A stretch of DNA of 52,725 nt. It comes from Clostridium tyrobutyricum DSM 2637 = ATCC 25755 = JCM 11008. GTDB taxonomy: Bacteria; Bacillota; Clostridia; Clostridiales; Clostridiaceae. The position numbers and the translations under genes are program-made. Positions 34,509 to 42,321 of the stretch are shown here, piece by piece. Below the pieces are notes generated by a model. That model was not told the origin of the DNA and did not search any database. It saw only the letters and a program-made list of their open reading frames with translations. Each line of letters begins with the position of its first letter. Positions within the stretch are counted from its first letter, which is position 1. The stretch lies in assembly GCF_000359585.1 (NCBI RefSeq), contig NZ_APMH01000030.1, forward strand, positions 1 to 52,725, read 5' to 3'.

Positions 34509-34539
34509 ACTTTTTGGAAGTTGCCTCATATATTATAAT
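34509..34539 (+). promoter_or_regulatory. Possible promoter (sigma-K-like) of the 34566 gene
   Basis: AC (34509-34510), 16 bases and CATATATTA (34527-34535) fit the mother-cell sigma-K pattern (AC-N16-CATAnnnTA). An overlapping TATAAT (34534-34539) has no good -35 for sigma-A. In B. subtilis the gene after ksgA is yabG, which is sigma-K-dependent. This is a pattern match by eye and could be chance in AT-rich DNA. Confidence 0.35.
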
Positions 34540-34565
34540 GAATAAAATATATGGAGGTATAGAAG

Positions 34566-35918
34566 TTGGCGCAAAAAAAGAGTTATAGTAGATATTTTAT
34601 AATATTGCAGGAAGATGAAAAAGGATACTCTTTAGCTTCTGATAAAATTGCTTCAGGATATGCCAAGTTAGAAACTAAAAATGATAAGTGCAAAGTATCT
34701 TATTACGTACAGAATCTAAAAAAAGATAAAACACCTTATTACATGATACTTATATGCAATAAAAACGATGCGAAGAAGATAATTAATGTTGGAGAAATGA
34801 ACATAGATGATTATGGCAGAGCTGATGTTAGCTATGAATATCCGATAAATAATGTATCAGGTAGTGGAATAGGCATAGATAAAGTATCTGGAGCGGCTAT
34901 TGTCAGACTTTTAGATGGAAATATAATAGCTGTAATGAGTGGATTTGCAAGTATGGATATACCTGATTGGCAGTCGTTTGATGTTTCAGAAAATAAAAAT
35001 AAAAAAGCTGAGGGCCAAAAGCCAAAACCAGTAAAACAATCAGATAAAAAGACAGACAATAAAGATAACTCTGGTGTTAAAAAAGAAGTTGAAAAAGCTA
35101 AGGATACTAAAAAGGACAAGAATGCTAAAGATGATAAGGATACAAATAAGAAAACTGTAAAAGACAATAAGAAAGATGACAAAAAAGATAGTCAAAAGGA
35201 TAAAGCTAAACTATCCAATAATAAAAGTATATTTGATGAATATGAGGAAAATATAGAATTGAAGAAAAAAGAAATTAATCCAGAAAAGATGGATAATATT
35301 AAAGATGATAAACCAAAACAGAGATTGGATAAAGAGTCTAGTTTATCAAATAAAATTTCTGATTTAGTTGAAGATGAGAAGATGGAAAAACTACAGGAAA
35401 TCAAAAATATAAATGAAGATGAGTCTAATGATGATAAAATTTATATAGATAATTCAGCTGTAAAAGTTTCACAGAAGAATTATAGAGGACATAATAGGAA
35501 ATCAAAACATGATTTCTTTGGCTTGCTTGTAAAAGGATTTAAGGAAGTTTCAGATGTAACTGGAGAATTAAAAAGATGTAAATGGTATAAGGTACCCGCA
35601 ACATCAATAAATAGTCTTCAAAATACTAGAGATCATAATAAATACACATTCGTATATTGTCCTATGATGCCATATTATAAGTATATAGAAGAGAATTGTC
35701 ATATTTTATTTGGATATAAATATGATAAGAATGGAAATGTTAAATATATGCTTTATGGAATACCTGGAACAAAAAGTAGAAAAGACCAGCCTTATGAAGG
35801 CAGATCTGGATTTGTTACATGGGTACCCTCTTACAGGGGTAAAGATAAATCCGGTTACTGGATAATGTTTTATGACTTTAAAACTGGAACTATACAAATA
35901 CCTATAAAGAAAAAGTAA
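34566..35918 (+). CDS. Unknown protein: two folded domains joined by a long Lys/Asp-rich linker
   Basis: This 450-aa protein was not recognised. Residues 1-140 form a beta-rich domain (YSRYFIILQEDEKGYSLAS, later SGSGIGIDKVSGAAIVRL). Residues 145-300 are a highly charged, disordered K/D/E/N linker with KKDxK-type repeats. Residues 315-450 form a second domain rich in Tyr, Trp and Gly (CKWYKVPATSI, FVYCPMMPYYKYIEENCHIL, GFVTWVPSYRGKDKSGYW). There is no signal peptide or membrane helix. The start is TTG behind GGAGG. It sits where Bacillus has the spore-coat protease gene yabG and may have a sigma-K-type promoter; no protease motif is seen. The next gene begins one base after its stop. Confidence 0.72.
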   Translation: MAQKKSYSRYFIILQEDEKGYSLASDKIASGYAKLETKNDKCKVSYYVQNLKKDKTPYYMILICNKNDAKKIINVGEMNIDDYGRADVSYEYPINNVSGSGIGIDKVSGAAIVRLLDGNIIAVMSGFASMDIPDWQSFDVSENKNKKAEGQKPKPVKQSDKKTDNKDNSGVKKEVEKAKDTKKDKNAKDDKDTNKKTVKDNKKDDKKDSQKDKAKLSNNKSIFDEYEENIELKKKEINPEKMDNIKDDKPKQRLDKESSLSNKISDLVEDEKMEKLQEIKNINEDESNDDKIYIDNSAVKVSQKNYRGHNRKSKHDFFGLLVKGFKEVSDVTGELKRCKWYKVPATSINSLQNTRDHNKYTFVYCPMMPYYKYIEENCHILFGYKYDKNGNVKYMLYGIPGTKSRKDQPYEGRSGFVTWVPSYRGKDKSGYWIMFYDFKTGTIQIPIKKK

Positions 35919-35919
35919 T

Positions 35920-36504
35920 ATGAAATCAACAACTTTAAATAAAAGAAATCTGGGCGTTACTATAATTATAATAGGACTTATAATTATACTATTTATATTT
36001 GGCAATAGTTTTCAGAAGAGATTAAGGTATACGGTATTAATCCAAAATAATATAAGTTCTCTATCAGAATATAGTGAATTAAATGGTAAATTAAAATATA
36101 AACTCCCGTCAAAATGGCATGTGAAAAGGCAGGATATATTTGGAAGGGATATAATATGCCATACAGATTTTATAAGTGATGATAATAAAGTAATCGGTTT
36201 TTTTGAAACATGGAACTTTAAAGGTAATCTCAAAGAGTTTCTAATAAACAGCAAGCTAATATCCGATAAGCAAAATCTTTATAAGACGTATTCTTTGAAT
36301 AGTATAAGTATTGGACAAAAAAATGGATATCTATTAAAATATACTATTACTAAACCAGTAGGAGATAGTTATGTTTGTAATGAGTATTTTATAAAAGATG
36401 GAGATAGATTTTATAGATTTTCATTCTTTATGAGACAAAGTGATTTTAAGGATGATATGGAAACTATATTTAAAGCTATAGTGGAAACCCTTAGGTATGA
36501 TTGA
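35920..36504 (+). CDS. Membrane-anchored PsbP-like hypothetical protein
   Basis: This 194-aa protein has a basic N terminus and one membrane helix (about 12-28). The outside domain is predicted mixed alpha/beta (about 50-190), with YKLPSKWHVKRQ, KNGYLLKYTI and a C-terminal MRQSDFKDDMETIFKAIVETLR. The pattern resembles PsbP-related or DUF-type extracytoplasmic domains, but no family is certain. It begins one base after the preceding unknown gene, so the two are cotranscribed and probably translationally coupled. A terminator follows. Confidence 0.72.
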   Translation: MKSTTLNKRNLGVTIIIIGLIIILFIFGNSFQKRLRYTVLIQNNISSLSEYSELNGKLKYKLPSKWHVKRQDIFGRDIICHTDFISDDNKVIGFFETWNFKGNLKEFLINSKLISDKQNLYKTYSLNSISIGQKNGYLLKYTITKPVGDSYVCNEYFIKDGDRFYRFSFFMRQSDFKDDMETIFKAIVETLRYD

Positions 36505-36512
36505 ACAATGCT

Positions 36513-36549
36513 TTCCCTTCAAGTTTGTTATTGAAAGGGAATTTTTTTT
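36513..36549 (+). terminator. Intrinsic terminator after the unknown two-gene operon
   Basis: TTCCCTTCAA (36513-36522) pairs with TTGAAAGGGAA (36531-36541, one bulge), followed by eight T's. Confidence 0.85.
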
Positions 36550-36558
36550 ATTAAATTA

Positions 36559-36603
36559 TGTTATAATATTGAGAGAGATTTTTAAATATCATGATATTTA
36601 AAA
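36559..36603 (+). promoter_or_regulatory. Extended -10 promoter and 24-bp palindromic operator for the mrp gene
   Basis: TGTTATAAT (36559-36567) is an extended -10 (TGn + TATAAT). Thirteen bases later comes a perfect 24-bp palindrome (36580-36591 against 36592-36603) with centre ATCATGAT, placed at about +6 to +29. This position suits a repressor that blocks transcription of mrp. The regulator is not identified. Confidence 0.62.
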
Positions 36604-36671
36604 TCATATAAAAATTAGTATTATACGAATATTAGAAATTAGTCATAATGAAGAAGGGAAGTAATAATAAA

Positions 36672-37529
36672 ATGAGTAATTGTAATACCTGCCCAAGTAA
36701 TTCCAAGTGTGGCGAGGAAAATAAGAATAAATGCTCCAAACTAATTCCAAGATTTGGAAATATAAAACATATAATAGGCGTCATGAGCGGAAAAGGCGGA
36801 GTGGGCAAATCGACAATAACCGGTACCCTTGCCATAAAATTAGCGCACAAAGGATATAAAGTTGGAGTACTAGACGGAGATATAACTGGACCATCCATGC
36901 CCAGATTTTTTGGAATAAATACTAAAAGAGCTAATATAGCTCAAGTAGAAGGTACACAAGATGTAAAATTTTCTACTGTAAATACAAAATTAGGAGTAAA
37001 GGTTATCTCATTGAATCTTTTGACGGAAAAAGAGGAACAGCCGGTTATATGGAGGGGACCTGTTATTACTGGAGTATTGACACAAATGTATTCAGATACT
37101 CAGTGGGGAGAATTGGATTATCTTTTAATAGATATGCCTCCTGGAACAGGTGATATAGCACTTACTATAATGCAGGAAGTACCTCTTGAAGGTATAGTTA
37201 TTGTTTCAACACCGCAGGATATGGTATCAATGATAGTTAAAAAAGTAGTTATAATGGCTGAAAAGATGAATATAAATATAATTGGAGCTGTAGAAAATCT
37301 CTCATATGTTAAATGTGAAAAATGTGGCGAAAAAATAAGATTATTTAGTAAAAAGTCTGCTAGGGAACAGGCTGCGTATTTAGGATTACCTCTTCTTGCT
37401 GAATTACCTATGGATCTAGAATTGGCGGATAGTATGGAAGATGGAAATGTAGAAGATTACATATGTAATTCAGTTGATTATAATACTTTAATTGAGAATT
37501 TTATGGATAGCTTAAATAAAAATAGATAA
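36672..37529 (+). CDS. mrp: Mrp/NBP35-type Fe-S cluster carrier ATPase
   Basis: This 285-aa P-loop NTPase of the Mrp/ApbC family scaffolds and delivers [4Fe-4S] clusters. Visible are a deviant Walker A GKGGVGKST with MSGKGG start, VGVLDGDITGPSMPRFF, IDMPPGTGDIALT (Walker B) and the C-terminal cluster-binding CEKCGEK. An extra N-terminal Cys-rich piece (NCNTCPSNSKCG, then NKCSKL) recalls NBP35. ATG 36672 behind AAGGGAAG is preferred; ATG 36648 has no ribosome site. The next gene encodes a [4Fe-4S] ferredoxin. Confidence 0.92.
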   Translation: MSNCNTCPSNSKCGEENKNKCSKLIPRFGNIKHIIGVMSGKGGVGKSTITGTLAIKLAHKGYKVGVLDGDITGPSMPRFFGINTKRANIAQVEGTQDVKFSTVNTKLGVKVISLNLLTEKEEQPVIWRGPVITGVLTQMYSDTQWGELDYLLIDMPPGTGDIALTIMQEVPLEGIVIVSTPQDMVSMIVKKVVIMAEKMNINIIGAVENLSYVKCEKCGEKIRLFSKKSAREQAAYLGLPLLAELPMDLELADSMEDGNVEDYICNSVDYNTLIENFMDSLNKNR

Positions 37530-37695
37530 AGTATTTAAAGCTGAAATGAATATTAACATCCTAATTGGTCAATAATTATTAATGTATAGTATGTTGTGAG
37601 TTGTCGAATTAAGTCTTTTTATATATCAATATAAATGAAGATTAAAATCGAAAAATTGCATATTTTTCTATGTAAAACTTTATTGAGGAGAGGAT

Positions 37696-37896
37696 GTGAT
37701 ATTTGTGGAAGCAGAAGTTGATAAGGATGTCTGTATAGGATGTGGCATGTGCCCAAGTGTATGTCCAGATGTGTTCACTATGGAGGATGACGGAAAAGCT
37801 GGTACATTGGTAAGTGAAATTCCAAATACATCTGAAGATTCAGCAAGGGAAGCAAGGGATGGATGTCCTGTGGATGCTATATCTATAAATGAGTAA
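37696..37896 (+). CDS. Single-cluster [4Fe-4S] ferredoxin
   Basis: The 66-aa electron carrier has one CIGCGMCPSVCP motif and a distal DGCPVDAI whose Cys completes the cluster; the spacing fits monocluster ferredoxins of the Thermotoga/Bacillus type. The start is GTG at 37696 or GTG at 37705 (both behind GAGGAGAGG; the second gives better spacing). It follows mrp by 166 bases and ends at a bidirectional terminator. Partner enzyme unknown. Confidence 0.9.
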   Translation: MIFVEAEVDKDVCIGCGMCPSVCPDVFTMEDDGKAGTLVSEIPNTSEDSAREARDGCPVDAISINE

Positions 37897-37906
37897 TTAT
37901 TGATAT

Positions 37907-37946
37907 AAAAAACTGTACGCAAATAATTATGTACAGTTTTTTATTT
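37907..37946. terminator. Bidirectional terminator between ferredoxin and thiT
   Basis: AAAAAACTGTAC (37907-37918) pairs with GTACAGTTTTTT (37931-37942), giving T-runs on both strands. Confidence 0.88.
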
Positions 37947-37955
37947 TATGATTAT

Positions 37956-38579
37956 TTAATAAGTTCCCTTTAAAATACTTTCAATACGTTTAAGTGGTAA
38001 TAAAGCAACTATAACCAAGCATATAATACCTTCAATCAACATAAAAATACCATTCACAGATAATGAATAAATTATAGGAGACATGCCTTTTGGAGCAAAA
38101 CTTCCGAAAAATAATACCCCTGATATAAAGTGACATATAAATCGTCCTAAAATAGCAGCCAAAGTTCCCAGTAATTTATAATTTTTAAAATATCCTGCAA
38201 TACCAAGCATCATAAAAGGAAGAGGATAGTCGAATATAACTTGTACAGGTTGAAGTATATATGGATCTAATATTAAATTTATAATACCATATAGAAAACC
38301 TGTAAGAAAACCTAGTTCTGGACCATAAAAAAAGGCTATAAGCAATATAGGTATCATACTTCCCAGAGTTATGTTTCCACCTTGTGGCAAATGATACAAT
38401 CTAAATATTTCTAATATAGTAGCAAGTGCCAATGCAATTCCTATATGAGTTATTATGTGAGTATTAAATTCTACCTTTTTTATTTTAGTAATAAACAAAA
38501 TAAAAATTATCAAAGCTATGAGTGTAAATATTGCGCTCGGATGTGATATTATTTCTACAAAATTTTTTGATAATGACAT
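37956..38579 (-). CDS. thiT: Thiamine-specific ECF transporter S component ThiT
   Basis: ThiT (207 aa) is the thiamine-binding membrane subunit of an energy-coupling-factor transporter; its shared EcfAA'T module is not in this window. About six hydrophobic helices are present. Conserved stretches are LPQGGNITLGSMIPILLIAF, LDPYILQPVQVIFDYPLPF and LGRFICHFISGVLFFGSF. A TPP riboswitch directly upstream confirms the substrate. ATG 38579 follows AAGGGGG. Confidence 0.94.
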   Translation of the reverse strand: MSLSKNFVEIISHPSAIFTLIALIIFILFITKIKKVEFNTHIITHIGIALALATILEIFRLYHLPQGGNITLGSMIPILLIAFFYGPELGFLTGFLYGIINLILDPYILQPVQVIFDYPLPFMMLGIAGYFKNYKLLGTLAAILGRFICHFISGVLFFGSFAPKGMSPIIYSLSVNGIFMLIEGIICLVIVALLPLKRIESILKGTY

Positions 38580-38639
38580 GGGAATCCCCCTTTATATTTT
38601 AGAGGTACATAAAAAGAGGAAAGTTTTCCATAAAAACCA

Positions 38640-38726
38640 CAATTAGCTTCCCTACGCTGGTATTATCCAGATCAGGTAAAGGGTTAATGTATATTTCTCA
38701 GCTTTAAAAGCACCCCTAGCATCAAA
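38640..38726 (-). promoter_or_regulatory. TPP riboswitch (THI element) upstream of thiT
   Basis: Read on the minus strand, GCTAGGGGTGC, GCTGAGA, ACCCTTTACCTGATC, then TGGATAATACCAGCGTAGGGAAGC form the complete thi box with helices P1-P5. The typical CTGAGA and ACCTGAT cores are both present. A short GGAAAACTTTCC hairpin with CTTTTT follows (about 38617-38634) and may be the expression platform. TPP binding should lower thiT expression. Confidence 0.95.
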
Positions 38727-38754
38727 ATTATTATAGTATATCCATATAAATAAT

Positions 38755-38946
38755 TCAACAAATTGGAGGACTTGATATATTAGTATGACCTCTTCCAGTC
38801 ATATTTGTATTAGATAGTTCTATGTTAATATTATCTCCTGTTTTAAAGTTACAGGGAAGATAAGAAGTTGATATATTTACAGTTGAACCGTCACAAAAGG
38901 CTACTGTGGCTTCTGTATTACTTGAATCTATTATTTTTCCCATCAT
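38755..38946 (-). CDS. Small conserved-looking beta-rich protein (63 aa)
   Basis: A 63-aa protein: MMGKIIDSSNTEATVAFCDG, then TVNISTSYLPCNFKTGDNINI. The alternating hydrophobic pattern suggests a small beta barrel resembling DUF3006-like proteins; two internal Cys and a C-terminal Cys. AGGAG lies ten bases before ATG 38946. It is read on the same strand, just upstream of the TPP riboswitch, and may share the promoter region. Function unknown. Confidence 0.6.
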   Translation of the reverse strand: MMGKIIDSSNTEATVAFCDGSTVNISTSYLPCNFKTGDNINIELSNTNMTGRGHTNISSPPIC

Positions 38947-39155
38947 AGATATATTACTCCTTTAAATTTCACGTAAAATATGTTTTCGGTTTTTAATTGT
39001 AGTATAATATTTAAGCATGCTCTTAAATTTATTTTGTGAAACCTTAAAAAAATTATTCTATGAATTTTAATATTATAATTCAGACCAAATTGGAGAATTT
39101 TTATAGTAATCCAGTAAAAATAGGCTTAATGTAAAATAAGCACTAAAGATAGGAA

Positions 39156-39209
39156 TTGATATTTATAAAGGTAAATAGTATAATTACATGGGTACGCAAT
39201 ATATAGTGG
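39156..39209 (+). promoter_or_regulatory. nrdDG promoter with a candidate NrdR box
   Basis: TTGATA (39156-39161), 17 bases and TATAAT (39179-39184) form a sigma-A promoter. At 39194-39209 the 16-mer ACGCAATATATAGTGG matches the NrdR consensus ACACWATATMTWGTGT at 14 of 16 positions and overlaps the expected transcription start. NrdR usually binds paired boxes; a second box 31 bp upstream was not found. Confidence 0.6.
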
Positions 39210-39225
39210 TTTGGAGGAATATTAT

Positions 39226-41334
39226 ATGCTACATGTTGTAAAAAGAGATGGAAGAAAAGTAGAATTTAATTCTATTAAGATAACTAATGCTATAAAAGGG
39301 GCATCAGATGAAATAGGCTTTGAGCTAAAAGAAAGTGAATTTATTGATTTAACTCAAAAAATTACCGAACATATAGAAAGTTTGAATTTGAAGGAAATAA
39401 AAGTAGAAGATATACAAAATATAGTTGAAGAAGTACTTATAAGTAAAGAATATAGAACGATCGGACAAGCTTATTCCAATTATAGAAGAGACAGGAATAA
39501 TATAAGAGAAATAAAATCTGATCTTATGAAAGCTATAGATAAAATAGGTATTGAGACAGATAGGGATAATGCAAATGTTGGTAATAATTATAGCTCAAAG
39601 CTTTTAAGAATAGCAAGCGAATCAAATAAGTGGCATAATCTGGCTACCATGCCTAAATATTTAGCCAAGGCACATGAAAACGGAGATGTATACTATCACG
39701 ATCTTGATTCCTATAACTTAAGCATTAATTGTCTGCACATACCTACAAAAGAGGTATTGTTGAATGGATTCAATACAGGATATGGTAATATAAGAAAGCC
39801 AAAGAGAATAGGATCTGCCGCTGAATTATCATGTATATTATTACAATCATCACAAAATGATATGTTTGGTGGACAATCTCATCCGGATTTTGACAATGAC
39901 ATGGCTGTGTTTATTGAACCTACAAGGAAGGAAATAATAAATGATCTAAAAGAGATAGGAATAGATGACAATAACATGGAAGAAATATCCAATAGGAAAT
40001 TAAGAAAAAATGTAGAACAATCAATGCAGGGTATAATATACAACTTGAATACTATGCACTCAAGAGCAGGTTCCCAAGTACCATTCAGCTCTATTAATTT
40101 GGGTATTCCAAGGTCAAGAGATGCGGCTTTGGTATGTGAAGTATTTTTAACTGAGTATGAGAAAGGACTTGGACAGGGAGAACAGCCCGTATTTCCTAAT
40201 ATAATATTTAGAGTAAAAGATGGGGTAAACAAAAAGCAGGGAGATCCTTATTACTATTTGTTTAAAATTGCCTGCAGGGTAGCGGCAAGGAGAATGAATC
40301 CTACTTTTATGAACATGGATGCAGATTTCAATAAATTTTATTATGACCAGGGAATAGTCCCATCTACTATGGGATGCAGAACATATGTATGTTCAAATGT
40401 AAATGGACAGGCCGGACCAAAGGGTAGAGGCAATATAGCTCCAACTACAATTAACTTACCACGAATAGGTATTTTAGCTAAAGGGAATATAAATAAATTT
40501 TTTAGACTTCTTGATGATAGATTGGATCTTTCAAGAGAATCCCTAATGCATAGATACGATACACTTAAGAAGTTAAAGGTTAAAGATCTTCCCTTTGTTG
40601 CAGGTCAGGGACTTATGAAGGGTTCTGAAAATTTAGGTGAAGAGGATTCTATAGAGCCTATATTAAAACAGGGAACATGGGGTATAGGATTTATTGGACT
40701 TGCAGAGACTTTAGTTGCTCTTACAGGAAAACATCATGGACAAAGTAAAGAATCAAGAGAACTTGGTTTTAAAATTATATCTTATATCAGAAATTATACA
40801 GATAAGTTGACAGAAGATACTCATTTGAATTGGAGCTGTTATGCCACACCAGCAGAAGGTCTAAGTGGCAAGTTCATAGTCAAGGATAAAAAGATATTTG
40901 GAGAAATAGAAGGAGTTACAGATAAAGATTATTATACTAATTCATATCATGTACCCGTAAATTATGCCATATCCATAAAAGACAAAATTGATATAGAAGC
41001 GCCATATCATAAATTATGTAATGGAGGGCATATAAGTTATATTGAGCTTGATGATTATCCATCAGAACAGACAATTTATGATATAATAAACTATGCATAT
41101 ACCAATACTAATATAAGCTATATAGGAATAAATTTTCACATAAGATATTGTAGAAAGTGTGGTACTTATCTTCATGGAGAGGATAAATGTCCGAAGTGTG
41201 GCAGTAGTGACATTCAGGGAATATCAAGAGTTACGGGATACCTTTCATTAGATGAGAGATTCGGAGAAGGAAAAGTAGCAGAAAGAAAAGATAGAATATC
41301 ACAGGCTTCTGGAAAGCATGTTTATAACGTATAA
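39226..41334 (+). CDS. nrdD: Anaerobic (class III) ribonucleoside-triphosphate reductase
   Basis: NrdD (702 aa) reduces NTPs to dNTPs using a glycyl radical. The N-terminal ATP-cone (about 1-90: VVKRDGRKVEFNSIKI) gives allosteric control. The core includes the HDLDSYNLSINCLHI and MGCRTYVCSNVNGQ regions with active-site Cys. Near the C terminus lie a zinc site (CRKCGTYL, CPKCGSS) and the glycyl radical motif SRVTGYLSLDERFG. ATG 39226 is the start because TTGGAGG, the ribosome site, lies inside the longer frame starting at 39211. It is followed by nrdG. Confidence 0.97.
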   Translation: MLHVVKRDGRKVEFNSIKITNAIKGASDEIGFELKESEFIDLTQKITEHIESLNLKEIKVEDIQNIVEEVLISKEYRTIGQAYSNYRRDRNNIREIKSDLMKAIDKIGIETDRDNANVGNNYSSKLLRIASESNKWHNLATMPKYLAKAHENGDVYYHDLDSYNLSINCLHIPTKEVLLNGFNTGYGNIRKPKRIGSAAELSCILLQSSQNDMFGGQSHPDFDNDMAVFIEPTRKEIINDLKEIGIDDNNMEEISNRKLRKNVEQSMQGIIYNLNTMHSRAGSQVPFSSINLGIPRSRDAALVCEVFLTEYEKGLGQGEQPVFPNIIFRVKDGVNKKQGDPYYYLFKIACRVAARRMNPTFMNMDADFNKFYYDQGIVPSTMGCRTYVCSNVNGQAGPKGRGNIAPTTINLPRIGILAKGNINKFFRLLDDRLDLSRESLMHRYDTLKKLKVKDLPFVAGQGLMKGSENLGEEDSIEPILKQGTWGIGFIGLAETLVALTGKHHGQSKESRELGFKIISYIRNYTDKLTEDTHLNWSCYATPAEGLSGKFIVKDKKIFGEIEGVTDKDYYTNSYHVPVNYAISIKDKIDIEAPYHKLCNGGHISYIELDDYPSEQTIYDIINYAYTNTNISYIGINFHIRYCRKCGTYLHGEDKCPKCGSSDIQGISRVTGYLSLDERFGEGKVAERKDRISQASGKHVYNV

Positions 41335-41361
41335 TACAAATATTGAAAACAGGTGATGGAT

Positions 41362-41868
41362 ATGGAGCATAACAAAGTGAGGTTATCAGGTATAGCTTAT
41401 GAGAGCCTGGTAAATGGACCTGGGCTTAGAAGGGTATATTTTGCTCAAGGCTGTGGACACAATTGCCGCGGCTGCTTTAATCCATCTACTCATTCTTTTT
41501 ATGATGGAGAATTGAGAGACATAGATATGTTGGTTGAAGATATAAAATTAAATCCTATGATACATGGCGTAACATTTTCAGGTGGTGATCCATTTTATCA
41601 GGCAGAATCTTTTTCATATATGGCAAATAAAATTAAAACCCTTGGATTGAACATATGGTGCTATACAGGATATAAAATTGAGTATATACTAGATAATAAG
41701 GTTGAATATGGTCTAGAACTTCTAAAAAATATAGATGTGCTTGTAGATGGAAAATTTGATGAAGATAAAAAGGTTGCTTCACTTAAATTTAGAGGTTCTA
41801 GTAATCAGAGAATTATAGATGTAAAAGCAAGTATTCATTCAAGAAATATAGTTCTAATTGATATCTAA
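41362..41868 (+). CDS. nrdG: Anaerobic ribonucleotide reductase activase (radical SAM)
   Basis: NrdG (168 aa) uses SAM and a [4Fe-4S] cluster to make the glycyl radical on NrdD. The cluster motif CGHNCRGCFNP (CxxxCxxC), the GVTFSGGDPFYQ SAM-binding motif and the ESLVNGPGLRRVYFAQGC N-terminal block are all typical. ATG 41362 suits the AGGTG ribosome site; upstream GTG/ATG codons overlap it. It lies 27 bases after nrdD, as in most anaerobes. Confidence 0.97.
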   Translation: MEHNKVRLSGIAYESLVNGPGLRRVYFAQGCGHNCRGCFNPSTHSFYDGELRDIDMLVEDIKLNPMIHGVTFSGGDPFYQAESFSYMANKIKTLGLNIWCYTGYKIEYILDNKVEYGLELLKNIDVLVDGKFDEDKKVASLKFRGSSNQRIIDVKASIHSRNIVLIDI

Positions 41869-41917
41869 ACATAATATTATATGGAATAGTTAATACTTTA
41901 TATAGGGAAGTGATATT

Positions 41918-42283
41918 ATGAGTGATGATTCTAAAATAGAAGTGTGTGATTGTTATGAAGTTCATGATAAACTTATAGATTGTGTAAAAAAGACGATGCT
42001 TGATGAAGATACATTCGTTAAATTATCCTCTCTCTTTAAAGTCCTGGGGGATTATACCAGAATAAAAATTATATATGCTTTGTTTAAAACGGAATTATGT
42101 GTTTGTGACATTGCAGAAGTGCTTAATATGAGTCAATCTGCTATATCACATCAACTCAGGATATTGAAGTCAGCACGCCTTGTTAAATTCAGAAGAGCTG
42201 GAAAGCTTGTATATTATTCCTTGGATGACGAACATATAAATCAATTGTTTAATGCTGGTTTAGAGCATGTAGTTATAGGATAA
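41918..42283 (+). CDS. ArsR/SmtB-family metal sensor, CadC-like
   Basis: The 121-aa winged-helix repressor has N-terminal EVCDCYEVH, and ELCVCDIAEVL in helix alpha-3, the Cys-x-Cys of Cd/Pb/Zn sensors of the CadC type. The DNA-reading helix reads SQSAISHQLRIL, then the wing GKLVYYSLDD and a C-terminal DEHINQLFNAGLEH. CadC represses a metal-efflux pump gene; no pump gene is next to it here, so its target lies elsewhere or it is autoregulatory. ATG behind GGGAAGTGA. Confidence 0.9.
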   Translation: MSDDSKIEVCDCYEVHDKLIDCVKKTMLDEDTFVKLSSLFKVLGDYTRIKIIYALFKTELCVCDIAEVLNMSQSAISHQLRILKSARLVKFRRAGKLVYYSLDDEHINQLFNAGLEHVVIG

Positions 42284-42321
42284 AAAACTGCCTCAAAATA
42301 AATTTTGAGACAGCTTTTTTA
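42282..42321. terminator. Bidirectional terminator between cadC-like gene and metallo-hydrolase gene
   Basis: AAAAAACTG-CTCAAAA pairs with TTTTGAG-CAG-TTTTTT around a TAAA loop, with one internal mismatch. It overlaps the stop codons of both convergent genes. Confidence 0.85.

Noticed and set aside
35045-35220. Possible tandem DNA repeat in the Lys/Asp-coding linker
   Set aside because: The repetition is of codons for K, D and N (low-complexity protein) without an exact DNA repeat unit.
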